Source: Marinifilum_A sediminis (lineage in GTDB: Bacteria; Bacteroidota; Bacteroidia; Bacteroidales; Marinifilaceae). From it: 64,000 nucleotides of DNA. Positions 25,276 to 34,974 of the stretch are shown piece after piece; the stretch's first letter is position 1, and the number at the start of each line of letters is the position of its first letter. A program made the position numbers and the translations under genes. Below the pieces are notes generated by a model. It saw only the letters and a list, made by a program, of their open reading frames with translations, had not been told where the DNA came from and made no database searches. Location of the stretch: assembly GCA_947496465.1 (NCBI GenBank), contig CANMCX010000003.1, positions 62,001 through 126,000 of the forward strand, written 5' to 3'.

Positions 25276-26979
25276 ATGAAAAAACTTACATACATATTAT
25301 TGTTCGTTTTGACTGTTGGGATTTTATCTTCTTGTGATATCGAGAAGCTTCCTTATGAGTCGATGAGCGATGAGGTTGCTTTGAGCACAGAAGAAGGACT
25401 TTATGCAGCAACCTTAGGGAATTACTCTTTCCTTAAATCAGAGTATTTTGTAAAACCATTTCACTACATACCAGAGTTTGGTAGTGATAATGTGGCTTTG
25501 AGTGGATCAACTACAGATGGGTTGTTCTATTTGTATAATTTACAAAGAAATAAGGATAATGGACATTTATCTGGTTTATGGGCTAACTCTTTCAAAGTAA
25601 TAATTGCTTGTAATAAAGTAATTGAAAAAGCTGCAGAAGGTCAGAGTACTGAAATGGATAATCTTATTGGTGAAAACTATTATTTGAGAGCATTCTTGTA
25701 TTTCACAATGGTAAATGCTTTTGGTAGACCTTATGCTCAGGATGCTGGCGCAAGTTTAGGAGTTCCATTGAAAACATCTTCAGATGTTAATGAGTTTCCT
25801 CCAAGAGCAAAAGTTTCTGAAGTATACGCTCAAATTGAGGCTGATCTATTGAAAGCTGAAGGTTTATTGGAAGAAAGTAAAAATTCTGCTTATGCATCAA
25901 AACAAGTAGCACAAGCATTATTGTCTCGTGTTTATTTGTACATGGAGAATAATGACAAGTGTATTGAATATTCAAATAAGGTAATTGATTCAGACAGATA
26001 CGAATTGATTCAGGGAGATGACTATCAGAAATATCCTCAGCATTTACCAGAGGATAATGCAGAAACCATTTTTGCTTTGCGTCACTTAACTGAGATTGAT
26101 TTGCCTCAAGGTTGGGGACAATGGAATGCTTACTTAACAGTTGGTGCCATGTATTCTCATATTGATGGAATGGGTTGGGGGGAAATGTATGCCTCTAAAT
26201 CATTACGTGATGTAATGATGCAATATCCTCAAGATTTACGCCATGCATTTATTGAGCCGCAGTTTGTGGAAGATGAAAATGGAAATAAAACCAGAACGAT
26301 TCAGTGGTCAGAAGAGTATGATGACGCCAACCAAGGTCATGAGAGATATCGTTACGTAGTTAAAGATGTTCAGGAAGAAGATGTAAGCGGGACAATGAAA
26401 TATTTCTTTGAAGAAAGTGGAAGTAAGACTTATGTGGAAACTGAAGTTGAAGGTGATATCACTCGCAATTATATCATGCTGGGAAGCGATAAGCAGTACG
26501 TTGAATTGACTTACCAGATGAAGGCTAGAAACGGATATCCAAAGTATTATGTTGTAAAATGTTCTCGCCAGGAAGGTAAAACTCAGAACTGGTCACCAAT
26601 AGTTTCTCGATTAGCGGAAATGTATTTGAATAGAGCTGAAAGTTTTGCTAAAAAAGATGATGCAGCTAACGCTTTGGCAGATATCAATTTAATTAGAGAT
26701 CGTGCTGGTATTCCATCTTATACAGCTGTACCAACAGGACAAACAATTTTAGATGTTGTTCTGCAGGAAAGAAGAGTAGAATTGGCTTATGAAGGGCATA
26801 GAAAATATGATGTTTTCAGAAATAAAATGACTTTAAACAGAAGGTATCCAGGAACTCATGATTTGGGATCAGCAACTGCTGTTCGCTTGGAGGTACCATA
26901 TACAGCTAATGAGGTTGTATGTTTTATTCCACAACGTGAAATCGATGCCTATCCAATTGTGTTACAACAAAATCCATAG
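25276..26979 (+). CDS. SusD/RagB family nutrient-binding lipoprotein
   Basis: Surface glycan-binding partner of the upstream SusC; 567 residues. The lipobox ends in Cys20 (GILSSC). The TPR-like N-terminal half contains ENYYLRAFLYFTMVNAFGRP, and the SusD C-terminal segment has RLAEMYLNRAES and ERRVELAYEGHRKYDVFR. All are family hallmarks. The Shine-Dalgarno region (aaaggg) precedes the ATG. Ligand specificity cannot be read directly; the neighbouring GH109, GH2 and GH20 genes imply a GalNAc/Gal/GlcNAc-containing glycan. Confidence 0.95.
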   Translation: MKKLTYILLFVLTVGILSSCDIEKLPYESMSDEVALSTEEGLYAATLGNYSFLKSEYFVKPFHYIPEFGSDNVALSGSTTDGLFYLYNLQRNKDNGHLSGLWANSFKVIIACNKVIEKAAEGQSTEMDNLIGENYYLRAFLYFTMVNAFGRPYAQDAGASLGVPLKTSSDVNEFPPRAKVSEVYAQIEADLLKAEGLLEESKNSAYASKQVAQALLSRVYLYMENNDKCIEYSNKVIDSDRYELIQGDDYQKYPQHLPEDNAETIFALRHLTEIDLPQGWGQWNAYLTVGAMYSHIDGMGWGEMYASKSLRDVMMQYPQDLRHAFIEPQFVEDENGNKTRTIQWSEEYDDANQGHERYRYVVKDVQEEDVSGTMKYFFEESGSKTYVETEVEGDITRNYIMLGSDKQYVELTYQMKARNGYPKYYVVKCSRQEGKTQNWSPIVSRLAEMYLNRAESFAKKDDAANALADINLIRDRAGIPSYTAVPTGQTILDVVLQERRVELAYEGHRKYDVFRNKMTLNRRYPGTHDLGSATAVRLEVPYTANEVVCFIPQREIDAYPIVLQQNP

Positions 26980-27001
26980 ATAGTAGTAGTTAGTGATTAT
27001 T

Positions 27002-27088
27002 TGCAAGACAGAGGCGGCAATTAGTAGTTTCGATTGACCTCACACTGTTATTTCATTAGTAAGTTGAAATGTTGTCTCTTGTCTTGCA
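27002..27088 (+). repeat. Long-loop inverted repeat between susD and the DUF3472 gene
   Basis: TGCAAGACA (27002-27010) and TGTCTTGCA (27080-27088) are perfect inverted copies 69 bases apart. A small internal hairpin TTTCA/TGAAA lies in the loop. No U-run follows. Possible attenuator or processing site between susCD and the downstream genes. Confidence 0.45.
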
Positions 27089-27141
27089 GATTATAAAAAG
27101 AGATCCAAAAAAGACAAAGCTTTTATTAAACAATTATTGAG

Positions 27142-28473
27142 GTGAGTAAAATATATACCCAAATATCATTATTGTTCGCATTCGTAACAATACTTTTAAT
27201 AGTATCATGCAGTTGCAGTAAAGATTCAGATAAGGAAGATGAGAAGGTTGATCCGATTCAATATTCAATATCAGTGCCAATGGGCGGAAATTCATGGATA
27301 GTAAACGATGCTACATTGAATAAAAGTATGATTGCTGATGATGCGGTTAAAAATTGGACCGATGAAAATGCTGTAATCAGAACTTGGTTTAGACTTGAAA
27401 AAGCAGGAACACTTCAAATTGGGGTAAAAGCCAGACAGAGTTCAGGCGAATCAACCGTACGTTTTTCATTTGGATCGGAATCTACTGAAGTCAAACTTAA
27501 CGCTTCATCCTTTTCAACAATTGATGTAGGAACCTATACTATTGAAGAACCAGGATACTATTATATTGATGTAAAAGGTTTGGATAAGTCAGGGAACAAC
27601 TTTGGTGAATTGAGTCATATTCTTATAGGAGGAGATGTTACAGGTGGTGATGTGTTTTACGTGAAGGATGATTTTTACTGGGGAAGAAGAGGTCCATCGG
27701 TACATTTAGGCTATCAGGTTCCGGAAAGTATTGGCGATGTAGAATGGTTTTACAATGAAATTACAGTTCCTGAAGGAGAAGATGTTGTTGGATCTTATTT
27801 TATGGCTAATGGATTTGGAGAAGGATATTTTGGAATTCAGGTAAATTCCTCAGCAGAGAGGAGAATTTTATTTTCAGTTTGGAGCCCATATCAAACGGAT
27901 GATCCAAATAGCATTCCCGATGAGGATAAAATCAAGTTACTTAAAAAGGGAGAAGGTGTTAATACAGGAGAGTTTGGTAATGAAGGTTCAGGAGGACAAA
28001 GTTATAAGATATACAATTGGAAGGCTGGCAGTACTTATAAATTTCTTTTAAAAGGACATCCATCAGAAAATAATTCCACAGACTATACAGCATATTTTTA
28101 TGCTCCCGAGAAAGATAAATGGGAATTGATTGCCAGTTTTAGAAGACCAAAAACCACAACTTATATTACAAGACCTCATTCCTTTTTAGAGAACTTTATT
28201 ACAGAAATGGGCACGATTAGTCGAAAAGCCTATTACAGCAACCAATGGCTTGTTGATACTAATGAAAATTGGCATGAGTTAACAGGAGTAAAATTTACAG
28301 CTGATGCAACGGCAAGAAAAGATGCCAGAAGAGATTATGCAGGAGGAGTTGAAAATGGGAAATTTTATTTGAAGAATTGCGGATTCTTTAATGAGAGAGT
28401 TCCTTATGATACAGAATATACAAGAGAGAAAACACAAACACAACCAATTATAGATTTCTCAACCTTGCCCTAA
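27142..28473 (+). CDS. DUF5077/DUF3472 domain lipoprotein
   Basis: 443-residue exported protein of a family common in Bacteroidota PULs. The start is GTG at 27142. The signal peptide ends in a lipobox with CSCSK, so it is probably a lipoprotein. The N-terminal part (about residues 38-150, YSISVPMGGNSWIVND onwards) matches the jelly-roll-like DUF5077, and the C-terminal part (about 165-430, DDFYWGRRGPSVHLGYQVP, and RRDYAGGVENGKFYLKNCGFF) matches DUF3472. The biochemical role is not established; carbohydrate binding or hydrolysis is plausible from context. A strong terminator follows at 28475. Confidence 0.82.
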   Translation: MSKIYTQISLLFAFVTILLIVSCSCSKDSDKEDEKVDPIQYSISVPMGGNSWIVNDATLNKSMIADDAVKNWTDENAVIRTWFRLEKAGTLQIGVKARQSSGESTVRFSFGSESTEVKLNASSFSTIDVGTYTIEEPGYYYIDVKGLDKSGNNFGELSHILIGGDVTGGDVFYVKDDFYWGRRGPSVHLGYQVPESIGDVEWFYNEITVPEGEDVVGSYFMANGFGEGYFGIQVNSSAERRILFSVWSPYQTDDPNSIPDEDKIKLLKKGEGVNTGEFGNEGSGGQSYKIYNWKAGSTYKFLLKGHPSENNSTDYTAYFYAPEKDKWELIASFRRPKTTTYITRPHSFLENFITEMGTISRKAYYSNQWLVDTNENWHELTGVKFTADATARKDARRDYAGGVENGKFYLKNCGFFNERVPYDTEYTREKTQTQPIIDFSTLP

Positions 28474-28474
28474 T

Positions 28475-28499
28475 AAAAAGGGGGATCTTCCTCCTTTTT
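28475..28499 (+). terminator. Rho-independent terminator
   Basis: An 11-bp stem (28475-28485 with 28489-28499, one G-U wobble) around a TCT loop; the right arm itself ends in five T. It separates the SusCD/DUF3472 unit from the GH109 gene. Confidence 0.8.
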
Positions 28500-28678
28500 A
28501 AAGGGTAAATTAATAGTTGAGAGTAAATTAGATCTGATAAAAATTATTGAATCAAGATACACAGAAGGTTAAGATTGAAATAGAAAACCTTAATTTTAGT
28601 GAGATTACCCAGATATAAGACTAAATGGTCATGATTTTTTGGATCAGATTACGATAGACTAAATAAAACAGACAATAA

Positions 28679-30163
28679 ATGGCAACAAACAGAAGATCAT
28701 TTTTAAGTAATCTTGCCCTTGGAGCAGGAGTACTTGCAGCTGCACCTCTAGCATCATGTGCAGAATCGAAAGAAGAAAGTAAATTATCGTACATTAAGAA
28801 GAATGCTGAAAAGCAGCCTAAAATGAACTTTAATATGTGTGGTTATGCCGCTCCTAAATTGGATACCGTAAGAGTAGGTTTTGTTGGTATTGGAGATCGA
28901 GGTTCAGGAGCTGTAAAACGCATGACTTATATCGAGGGAGTTGAAATTACCGCTGTTTGTGACATTCGCCAGGCGGCAGTTGATGGAGCTCAGAAAATAT
29001 TAGCCAGTGCAGGATTGCCAAAAGCTAAAGAATATGTTGGCGGTGATATGGGCTTTAAAGCACTTTGTGAGAGTGGAGATGTTGATTTGGTGTATATTGC
29101 TACTCCATGGGAATGGCATGTGCCTGTTGCTATTGCAGCAATGGAAGGTGATAAACATGCAGCTGTAGAAGTTTCAACAGCAAAAACCATGGACGAATGC
29201 TGGCAAATGGTCGAAACATCAGAACGAACCAAAAAGCATTGCGTGATTTTGGAAAATTGTTGTTATGACTTTTTTGAAATGTTGACCATCAGCATGGCAC
29301 AGCAAGGAGCGTTTGGAGATTTGATACATGGCGAAGGTGCTTATATTCATGATTTAGATTACTGGCACTTTAATAAGCCAAAAGATGATAAAATGAGTGA
29401 TGGTGCATATACAAGAATGTGGCGTTTACATGAAAATAAACGTAAGGCAAATGTGTATCCAACTCATGGTTTAGGACCTATTTGTCAGGCTATGGATATC
29501 AATCGAGGAGATAAAATGGACTATCTAACCTCAATGATGTCTGATGATTTTACCTTAAAACATCGAATTGCTGAAATGGCAAAAGAGGATCCATTCTTCG
29601 AAAAGTTTGTGGGATGGGAAATGCGTGGAAATATGGATATGCAGATGATTCGTACCAATAAAGGACGAACCATTATGATTCAGCATGATATCAGCTCTCC
29701 TCGTCCTTATTCTAGAATTCACATGTTGAGTGGAACCAAGTGTTTTGCACAAAAATGGCCTAAACAACACATTGCATTTGGACACAATGTAATTGATCAA
29801 GCTCAATTTAAGGAGTTGGAAGATAAGTACACTCCGGAAATTATTCGTAGAGTAGGTGAAATGGCCAAGCAAGTTGGAGGTCATGGAGGAATGGATTTTG
29901 TAATGGATTGGCGATTGATTGATTGCTTACGTAATGGATTGCCAGTAGATATGGATGTTTACGATGCAGCTTCCTGGAGTTGTATTACACCGCTTAGCGA
30001 GTGGTCTATTGCCAATGGTTCGCGACCAATTGATATTCCAGATTTTACCAGAGGAGCTTGGAAGACGAATCAACCAATTGATTTGAGTATGAAGGGAGCT
30101 GGAAGTACAAGTGTTCGTAACTTGAGAAAAGCAGATTCAAAAGGTCAATTGAACGTTCATTAA
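28679..30163 (+). CDS. GH109-family glycosidase (alpha-N-acetylgalactosaminidase type), Tat lipoprotein
   Basis: 494 residues. A Tat signal (NRRSFLSNLALG) is followed by a lipobox at Cys27 (PLASC). The NAD-binding Rossmann motif is VGIGDRGSG (Gly70, Gly72, Gly75). The segments ATPWEWHVPVA, ECWQMV-type, LENCCYD, and FGDLIHGEGAYIHDL are characteristic of GH109, whose known members use bound NAD+ to cleave terminal alpha-GalNAc by a redox elimination mechanism. The Tat signal fits cofactor loading before export. It is 15 bases upstream of a GH2 beta-galactosidase gene. This is the key specificity marker of the locus; a different alpha-linked sugar is possible. Confidence 0.85.
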   Translation: MATNRRSFLSNLALGAGVLAAAPLASCAESKEESKLSYIKKNAEKQPKMNFNMCGYAAPKLDTVRVGFVGIGDRGSGAVKRMTYIEGVEITAVCDIRQAAVDGAQKILASAGLPKAKEYVGGDMGFKALCESGDVDLVYIATPWEWHVPVAIAAMEGDKHAAVEVSTAKTMDECWQMVETSERTKKHCVILENCCYDFFEMLTISMAQQGAFGDLIHGEGAYIHDLDYWHFNKPKDDKMSDGAYTRMWRLHENKRKANVYPTHGLGPICQAMDINRGDKMDYLTSMMSDDFTLKHRIAEMAKEDPFFEKFVGWEMRGNMDMQMIRTNKGRTIMIQHDISSPRPYSRIHMLSGTKCFAQKWPKQHIAFGHNVIDQAQFKELEDKYTPEIIRRVGEMAKQVGGHGGMDFVMDWRLIDCLRNGLPVDMDVYDAASWSCITPLSEWSIANGSRPIDIPDFTRGAWKTNQPIDLSMKGAGSTSVRNLRKADSKGQLNVH

Positions 30164-30178
30164 TTAAAAAATATTTAG

Positions 30179-33100
30179 ATGCGAAGAACAACATTTTTGG
30201 CTTTTATTTTGTTGATGATATCCATTTCTCATAGCATTGGACAAGAAAAACAGAATATTTGGAATGATTTGGAAAATCCAGAGATGTTTGATCAGAACAA
30301 GGAGGCAGAACATGCCTCCTTTCTGCCTTTCAAGAGTATTGATGCAGCTCTTTCTAAGAAAAAACAGCAATCGATTTATTATCAAAGTTTAAACGGATTA
30401 TGGAAGTTCAGTTGGACGCGAAAACCATCTGACAGACCAATAGATTTTTATCAGACTTCTTATGATGATTCCAATTGGAATGATATAAATGTTCCATCTA
30501 ATTGGGAACTGGAAGGATATGGTTATCCTATCTATGTAAATCATCAATATGAATTTGCAGATTACAAAGCACCCGTTTCAGATGAGATAGAATTTACCGA
30601 AAAAATTTATCCGAAACATCCTGGTAAAATACCGCACGATTACAATCCTGTTGGTTCCTATCGAAGAAGCTTTACAATACCTGATAACTGGAATGGAAGA
30701 CATATTTTCATACACTTTGGAGCGGTTAAATCTGCCATGTACATTTGGGTAAACGGGCAAAGAGTTGGATATAGTCAGGGAAGCAAAACTCCTGCCGAAT
30801 GGGATATTTCCAAATACCTTAAAAAAGGCAAAAATGTTTTGGCAGTAGAAGTGTATCGTTGGTCCGATGGTTCTTTTTTGGAATGCCAGGATTTTTGGAG
30901 AATTAGTGGTATAGAAAGAGATGTTTTCCTGTATTCTACATCCAAAGTTCGCATTCGTGATTTCTTCGTTAAAGCAGATTTAGACTCTCAATATGAAAAT
31001 GGATTGTTCTCTTTAGATGTGGATTTGAAAAATCATAAGCATCAATTGAAATCGGGTAATTATTCAGTGGAATATAATTTGCTTGATAAGACAGGAAAAC
31101 TTATCGCTAAAGGAATTCAGAAGGCTGATATTCATAAGAAACCGGATTTGAAACTGAATTTTGCTACGGAGATTCAGAACCCAAAGAAATGGACAGCAGA
31201 AACTCCAATTTTGTATACACTTTTAATTCTTTTAAAAGATAAAAAATCTGCTATAAGCGAGATTGTGACCTGCAAAGTAGGTTTTAGAAAAATCGAAATC
31301 AAAGATGCAGTTTTCTATGTAAATGGTAAGCCGGCTTTAATCAAAGGAGTAAATCGCCATGAGCACGATCAATATAAAGGACATGTGATTAGTGAGGAGA
31401 ATATGATTAAGGAAATTGCCCTGATGAAGCAATTTAATATCAATGCAGTTCGAACGAGTCATTACCCTTGTCACGAACGATTTTATGAATTGTGCGATCA
31501 GTATGGCTTATATGTTACCAATGAAGCCAATATTGAATCTCATGGCATGTACTATGGAAAGCATTCTTTGGCGAAAAATCCAGTATGGAAAAAAGCTCAT
31601 TTAGATCGCAATATCAGAATGGTGGAACGAGATAAAAATCATCCTTCTGTAATTGTGTGGTCTATGGGAAATGAAGCTGGAGATGGGGAGAACTTTGCAG
31701 CAGTCTATAAGTGGATAAAAGATCGTGATCCATCTCGTCCTATTCATTATGAACGTGCAATAATGGGCGAAAATACTGACTTGTACTGCCCGCAATATCC
31801 GGGAGTGAAACACTTGAATGCCTATGCTTCTAAAAAGCAGACAAAGCCAATGATCATTAGTGAATATTCGCATGCAATGGGAAATAGTAATGGGAATCTG
31901 GTTGATTTGTGGGATGTAATTTATGATGAGAAGAATACTCAGTTGCAAGGAGGTTACATCTGGGATTGGATCGATCAGGCTCTTGTGAAAAAGGCGGAGA
32001 ATGGAAATGAATTCTGGGCTTATGGTGGTGATTATGGTTCCAAAGACTTACCATCGGATGCAAACTTTGTAGTAAATGGAATTATCTCAGCCGACTATAT
32101 ACCGCATCCTGCCATGTGGGAAGTGAAGTATGCCTATCAGAATGTTAGGTTTTATGCTGAAGATCCTGCAAAAGGAATTTTTAGAATCAAGAACTACCAC
32201 GATTTTATTGATTTACAAGATTATCAAATTAATTGGAGCATATCAGAGAATGGAGAAATTGTAAAATTGGGACAATTAAATGACTTTAATTTAGCACCAC
32301 AGGAAAACGAGTTGGTTCAAATTCCTATTGATGATATCAAAATAAAAGCAGACTGTGAATATTTCGTTGATTTCTCGGTTGTTTCTATTGTTGATCTACC
32401 ATTTAGGTCAAAAGGTTTTGAGATAGCACACGATCAATTTCAATTGCCATTGTTTACAGAAAACAAACCTGTAATTAGAGAGCAAACTGATTTGAAATTG
32501 GCTGAACAGCCGGATGTGATCCAAATTACAGGAAAGAATTTTGAAATCTCATTCGAGAAAAAGACAGGATTACTATCATCTTATAAAATGGATGGAATTG
32601 AACTATTTCAAAAGGGTTTTACGATTAATTTTTGGAGAGCACCTAATGATAATGATAAGGGCAGTAATATGATTAAACGCCTTGGAATTTGGAGAGAGGT
32701 GAGTAAGTCTGTCAAATTATCGAGCATTGAAAGTGTAAAAAGGAATGATAAGGTTTTTATTAAAGCCATACACAATCATTCTAAAATAGAATCAGAACAA
32801 ACCGTTGAATACAAAATTTCTGGTACTGGTGAAATTGAGGTTACAACTAATATTAAACTTGGGAAAGAGAATTTACCAGATTTGCCACGATTTGGTTTGC
32901 GAGCAGAATTTCCTGTAAACTTTGAAAATTTGGAATATTTTGGACGAGGTCCTCATGAAAATTATGTGGATAGAAATCGTGGAGCTTTTGTGGGATTGTA
33001 TAAAGGAAAAGTTGGCGATCAGTATTTCAAATATGTACGCCCGCAAGAGAACGCCTACAAAACAGATGTTCGGTGGTTTGAACTTAGAAATAAGAATGGA

Positions 33101-33358
33101 GTAGGAATAAGAATCAGTTCGAAGCAAAAATTAGGATTCTCAGTACATCATAATCCATTGGAAGACTTTGATCAGAATACCCACGAAGATTATAGACACA
33201 CTAATGATATCACTAAAGAGGATGGTGTTTTTGTAAATTTTGATTTAAAGATGATGGGGGTTGCTGGAGATAATTCCTGGGGAGCTACTCCGTATAAAGA
33301 ATACTCAGTACCAGCTAAAAATTATAAGTTTGAATTTAGTTTTGTGCCAGTTTATTGA
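30179..33358 (+). CDS. GH2 beta-galactosidase, LacZ type, exported
   Basis: 1059 residues with an N-terminal signal peptide (ending SHSIGQ), so probably periplasmic. Domain order is LacZ-like: sugar-binding jelly roll (about residues 55-230), immunoglobulin-like domain, catalytic TIM barrel (about 350-640), further Ig-like domain and C-terminal Bgal_small_N. The acid/base is Glu499 in SMGNEAGDG and the nucleophile Glu562 in ISEYSHAMGNS. It follows GH109 by 15 bases and probably removes terminal beta-galactose from the same glycan. Related GH2 activities cannot be excluded, but the full LacZ architecture favours galactosidase. Confidence 0.93.
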   Translation: MRRTTFLAFILLMISISHSIGQEKQNIWNDLENPEMFDQNKEAEHASFLPFKSIDAALSKKKQQSIYYQSLNGLWKFSWTRKPSDRPIDFYQTSYDDSNWNDINVPSNWELEGYGYPIYVNHQYEFADYKAPVSDEIEFTEKIYPKHPGKIPHDYNPVGSYRRSFTIPDNWNGRHIFIHFGAVKSAMYIWVNGQRVGYSQGSKTPAEWDISKYLKKGKNVLAVEVYRWSDGSFLECQDFWRISGIERDVFLYSTSKVRIRDFFVKADLDSQYENGLFSLDVDLKNHKHQLKSGNYSVEYNLLDKTGKLIAKGIQKADIHKKPDLKLNFATEIQNPKKWTAETPILYTLLILLKDKKSAISEIVTCKVGFRKIEIKDAVFYVNGKPALIKGVNRHEHDQYKGHVISEENMIKEIALMKQFNINAVRTSHYPCHERFYELCDQYGLYVTNEANIESHGMYYGKHSLAKNPVWKKAHLDRNIRMVERDKNHPSVIVWSMGNEAGDGENFAAVYKWIKDRDPSRPIHYERAIMGENTDLYCPQYPGVKHLNAYASKKQTKPMIISEYSHAMGNSNGNLVDLWDVIYDEKNTQLQGGYIWDWIDQALVKKAENGNEFWAYGGDYGSKDLPSDANFVVNGIISADYIPHPAMWEVKYAYQNVRFYAEDPAKGIFRIKNYHDFIDLQDYQINWSISENGEIVKLGQLNDFNLAPQENELVQIPIDDIKIKADCEYFVDFSVVSIVDLPFRSKGFEIAHDQFQLPLFTENKPVIREQTDLKLAEQPDVIQITGKNFEISFEKKTGLLSSYKMDGIELFQKGFTINFWRAPNDNDKGSNMIKRLGIWREVSKSVKLSSIESVKRNDKVFIKAIHNHSKIESEQTVEYKISGTGEIEVTTNIKLGKENLPDLPRFGLRAEFPVNFENLEYFGRGPHENYVDRNRGAFVGLYKGKVGDQYFKYVRPQENAYKTDVRWFELRNKNGVGIRISSKQKLGFSVHHNPLEDFDQNTHEDYRHTNDITKEDGVFVNFDLKMMGVAGDNSWGATPYKEYSVPAKNYKFEFSFVPVY

Positions 33359-33552
33359 TATTCAGTTTGTTTGTTGATGATTGAAAGTTGGAGTGTACAC
33401 TGGCGTACGGATATTTTCAATTGAATAATAATATGTATTATTTTATAATAACCCTAAACTTTTAAAATAAATTATAAAAGAAGAGAGTATTTTTAAAAGA
33501 AATTATCTATTTTTATGGCAGAAAATAATATTAATTTAAAACAGATATTGAA

Positions 33553-34779
33553 TTGAAGCCAGAATTTCAATACGAAAAGTGCTTAACGGGAACCGTTAAT
33601 TCAAAAAAGAGGAAGCAGGAGCAATATCGAAAAATTGTATCCCATTTATATGATACCAAAACGGCATCGATTGCGGAAATTGTAAAATCCTCAAAATTGA
33701 GTCAGCCATTGGTTGCTTCTCTTGTTGAAGATTTAATTGGTTTTGGTGTGATATTGGACAATGGTATTGGTGATTCGATTGGTGGTAGAAGACCAAATTT
33801 GTTTTGTATTAACCCAAAATATCAATATGTAGTTGGTGTTGACATTAACTTACATACTTTGAATGTAGCCATTTTTGATTTGAATAATCAATTGGTTTAT
33901 CGTGAAGAATATCAGAATTGTGAACTTGAAAATACAATTCGTTATACAAATAGCTTAAGAGATAAAGTGAAATTAGCTCTTGACAAAATGGATATTTCTA
34001 AAGAGAAGATTTTATCTGTAGGAGTTTCGATTCCAGGTTTGGTTGATGCTGAGAAAGGTCTTAGTCATACTCACTTATCTTTTGCTCAAGAAGGATTGGC
34101 TAAGCATTTGGAAGATATGTTTGGATGTCGTGTACTTATGGATAATGATGCACGTACGATGGCTTTGGGAGAAAAAGCCTTTGGTAAAGCTAAGGATAAG
34201 AAAAATGTTTTGTGTTTAAACCTTAGCAATGGTATTGGTTTGGGAATGATTTTAAATGGAGAATTACATAGCGGGAAGAATGGTTTTGCTGGTGAATTCG
34301 GGCACATTTTAATTGATCCTGATGGTAAACTTTGTCATTGTGGTAAAATTGGCTGTTTAGAGACCTTAACATCTGGTAAGATTTTGGTTAGACAAATTCG
34401 TGAAGCTATTGATAATGGACAGGAAAGCTTTTTGGCAAAATACAAAGAGAGAGATCAGAAAATAGACTTGAGAGCAGTGGTTGAAGCTATTTTGTCGGGA
34501 GATCAATTCGCTATTGACCAGTTGAATAAAATGTGCGAATATCTTGGGAAAGGACTCGTGACTTTAATTCACTTGTTAAATCCTGAAATGATAATAATTG
34601 GAGGAAAATTGGCACCGGCCGGAAAATATATTATCGATCCGGTAAGCATGTCGATGAATAAATATGCCATGGATAGAATTAGCTCGGAAACTGAGCTTGT
34701 TAGTTCCGACTTGTTAGAGGATGCTGCTTTAATGGGTACGATGGCTAATGTGATGAAAAAAACATTCAGTAATAATTAG
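33553..34779 (+). CDS. ROK family transcriptional regulator (NagC/Mlc type)
   Basis: 408 residues. The N-terminal winged HTH (about residues 20-75, with IAEIVKSSKLSQPLVASLVEDL) precedes a ROK sugar-binding domain starting YVVGVDINLHTLNVAIFD. The ROK zinc motif is CHCGKIGCLE. Start is TTG at 33553. NagC-type regulators bind GlcNAc-6-P or related ligands and repress amino-sugar genes, which fits the downstream nucleotidyltransferase, mutase, transporter and kinase genes. It is separated from them by tandem stem-loops. The 194-base upstream gap contains an 8-bp palindrome GTGTACAC at about 33394. Confidence 0.9.
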   Translation: MKPEFQYEKCLTGTVNSKKRKQEQYRKIVSHLYDTKTASIAEIVKSSKLSQPLVASLVEDLIGFGVILDNGIGDSIGGRRPNLFCINPKYQYVVGVDINLHTLNVAIFDLNNQLVYREEYQNCELENTIRYTNSLRDKVKLALDKMDISKEKILSVGVSIPGLVDAEKGLSHTHLSFAQEGLAKHLEDMFGCRVLMDNDARTMALGEKAFGKAKDKKNVLCLNLSNGIGLGMILNGELHSGKNGFAGEFGHILIDPDGKLCHCGKIGCLETLTSGKILVRQIREAIDNGQESFLAKYKERDQKIDLRAVVEAILSGDQFAIDQLNKMCEYLGKGLVTLIHLLNPEMIIIGGKLAPAGKYIIDPVSMSMNKYAMDRISSETELVSSDLLEDAALMGTMANVMKKTFSNN

Positions 34780-34782
34780 GTG

Positions 34783-34850
34783 AAAATTGATTCCTGCGGT
34801 TTTTCATTTGGTGAAATTGTAGAAGTAGTGTTCTTGCAGGAATCAATTTT
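34783..34850 (+). repeat. Stem-loop element A (15-bp stem, structured loop)
   Basis: AAAATTGATTCCTGC (34783-34797) and its exact complement (34836-34850) enclose 38 bases. The loop holds a small hairpin (TTTCA/TGAAA) followed by TTGTAGAAGTAGTGTT. Element B just downstream has a different stem but nearly the same loop segment. Confidence 0.75.
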
Positions 34851-34857
34851 ATAAGAT

Positions 34858-34937
34858 AAGTGATTAAGGTAATCATCTGTTATTTTAGGTAAAAAATATT
34901 GTAGTAGTAGTGTTTGCCGGATGATTACCTTTCACTT
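34858..34937 (+). repeat. Stem-loop element B (long stem, conserved loop)
   Basis: AAGGTAATCATC (34866-34877) pairs with GATGATTACCTT (34920-34931). After a 2-base bulge, AAGTGA pairs with TCACTT, extending the stem. The loop has TTGTAGTAGTAGTGTT, matching element A at 15 of 16 positions. A T-run at the end could terminate transcription. Confidence 0.7.
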
Positions 34938-34974
34938 TTTATGAAACTAAAAATTAACAAAGGAGAAGATTGAT

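Noticed and set aside
33394..33401. GTGTACAC palindrome upstream of the ROK regulator as an operator
   Set aside because: Eight bases is short and I see no second copy upstream of the regulated genes.
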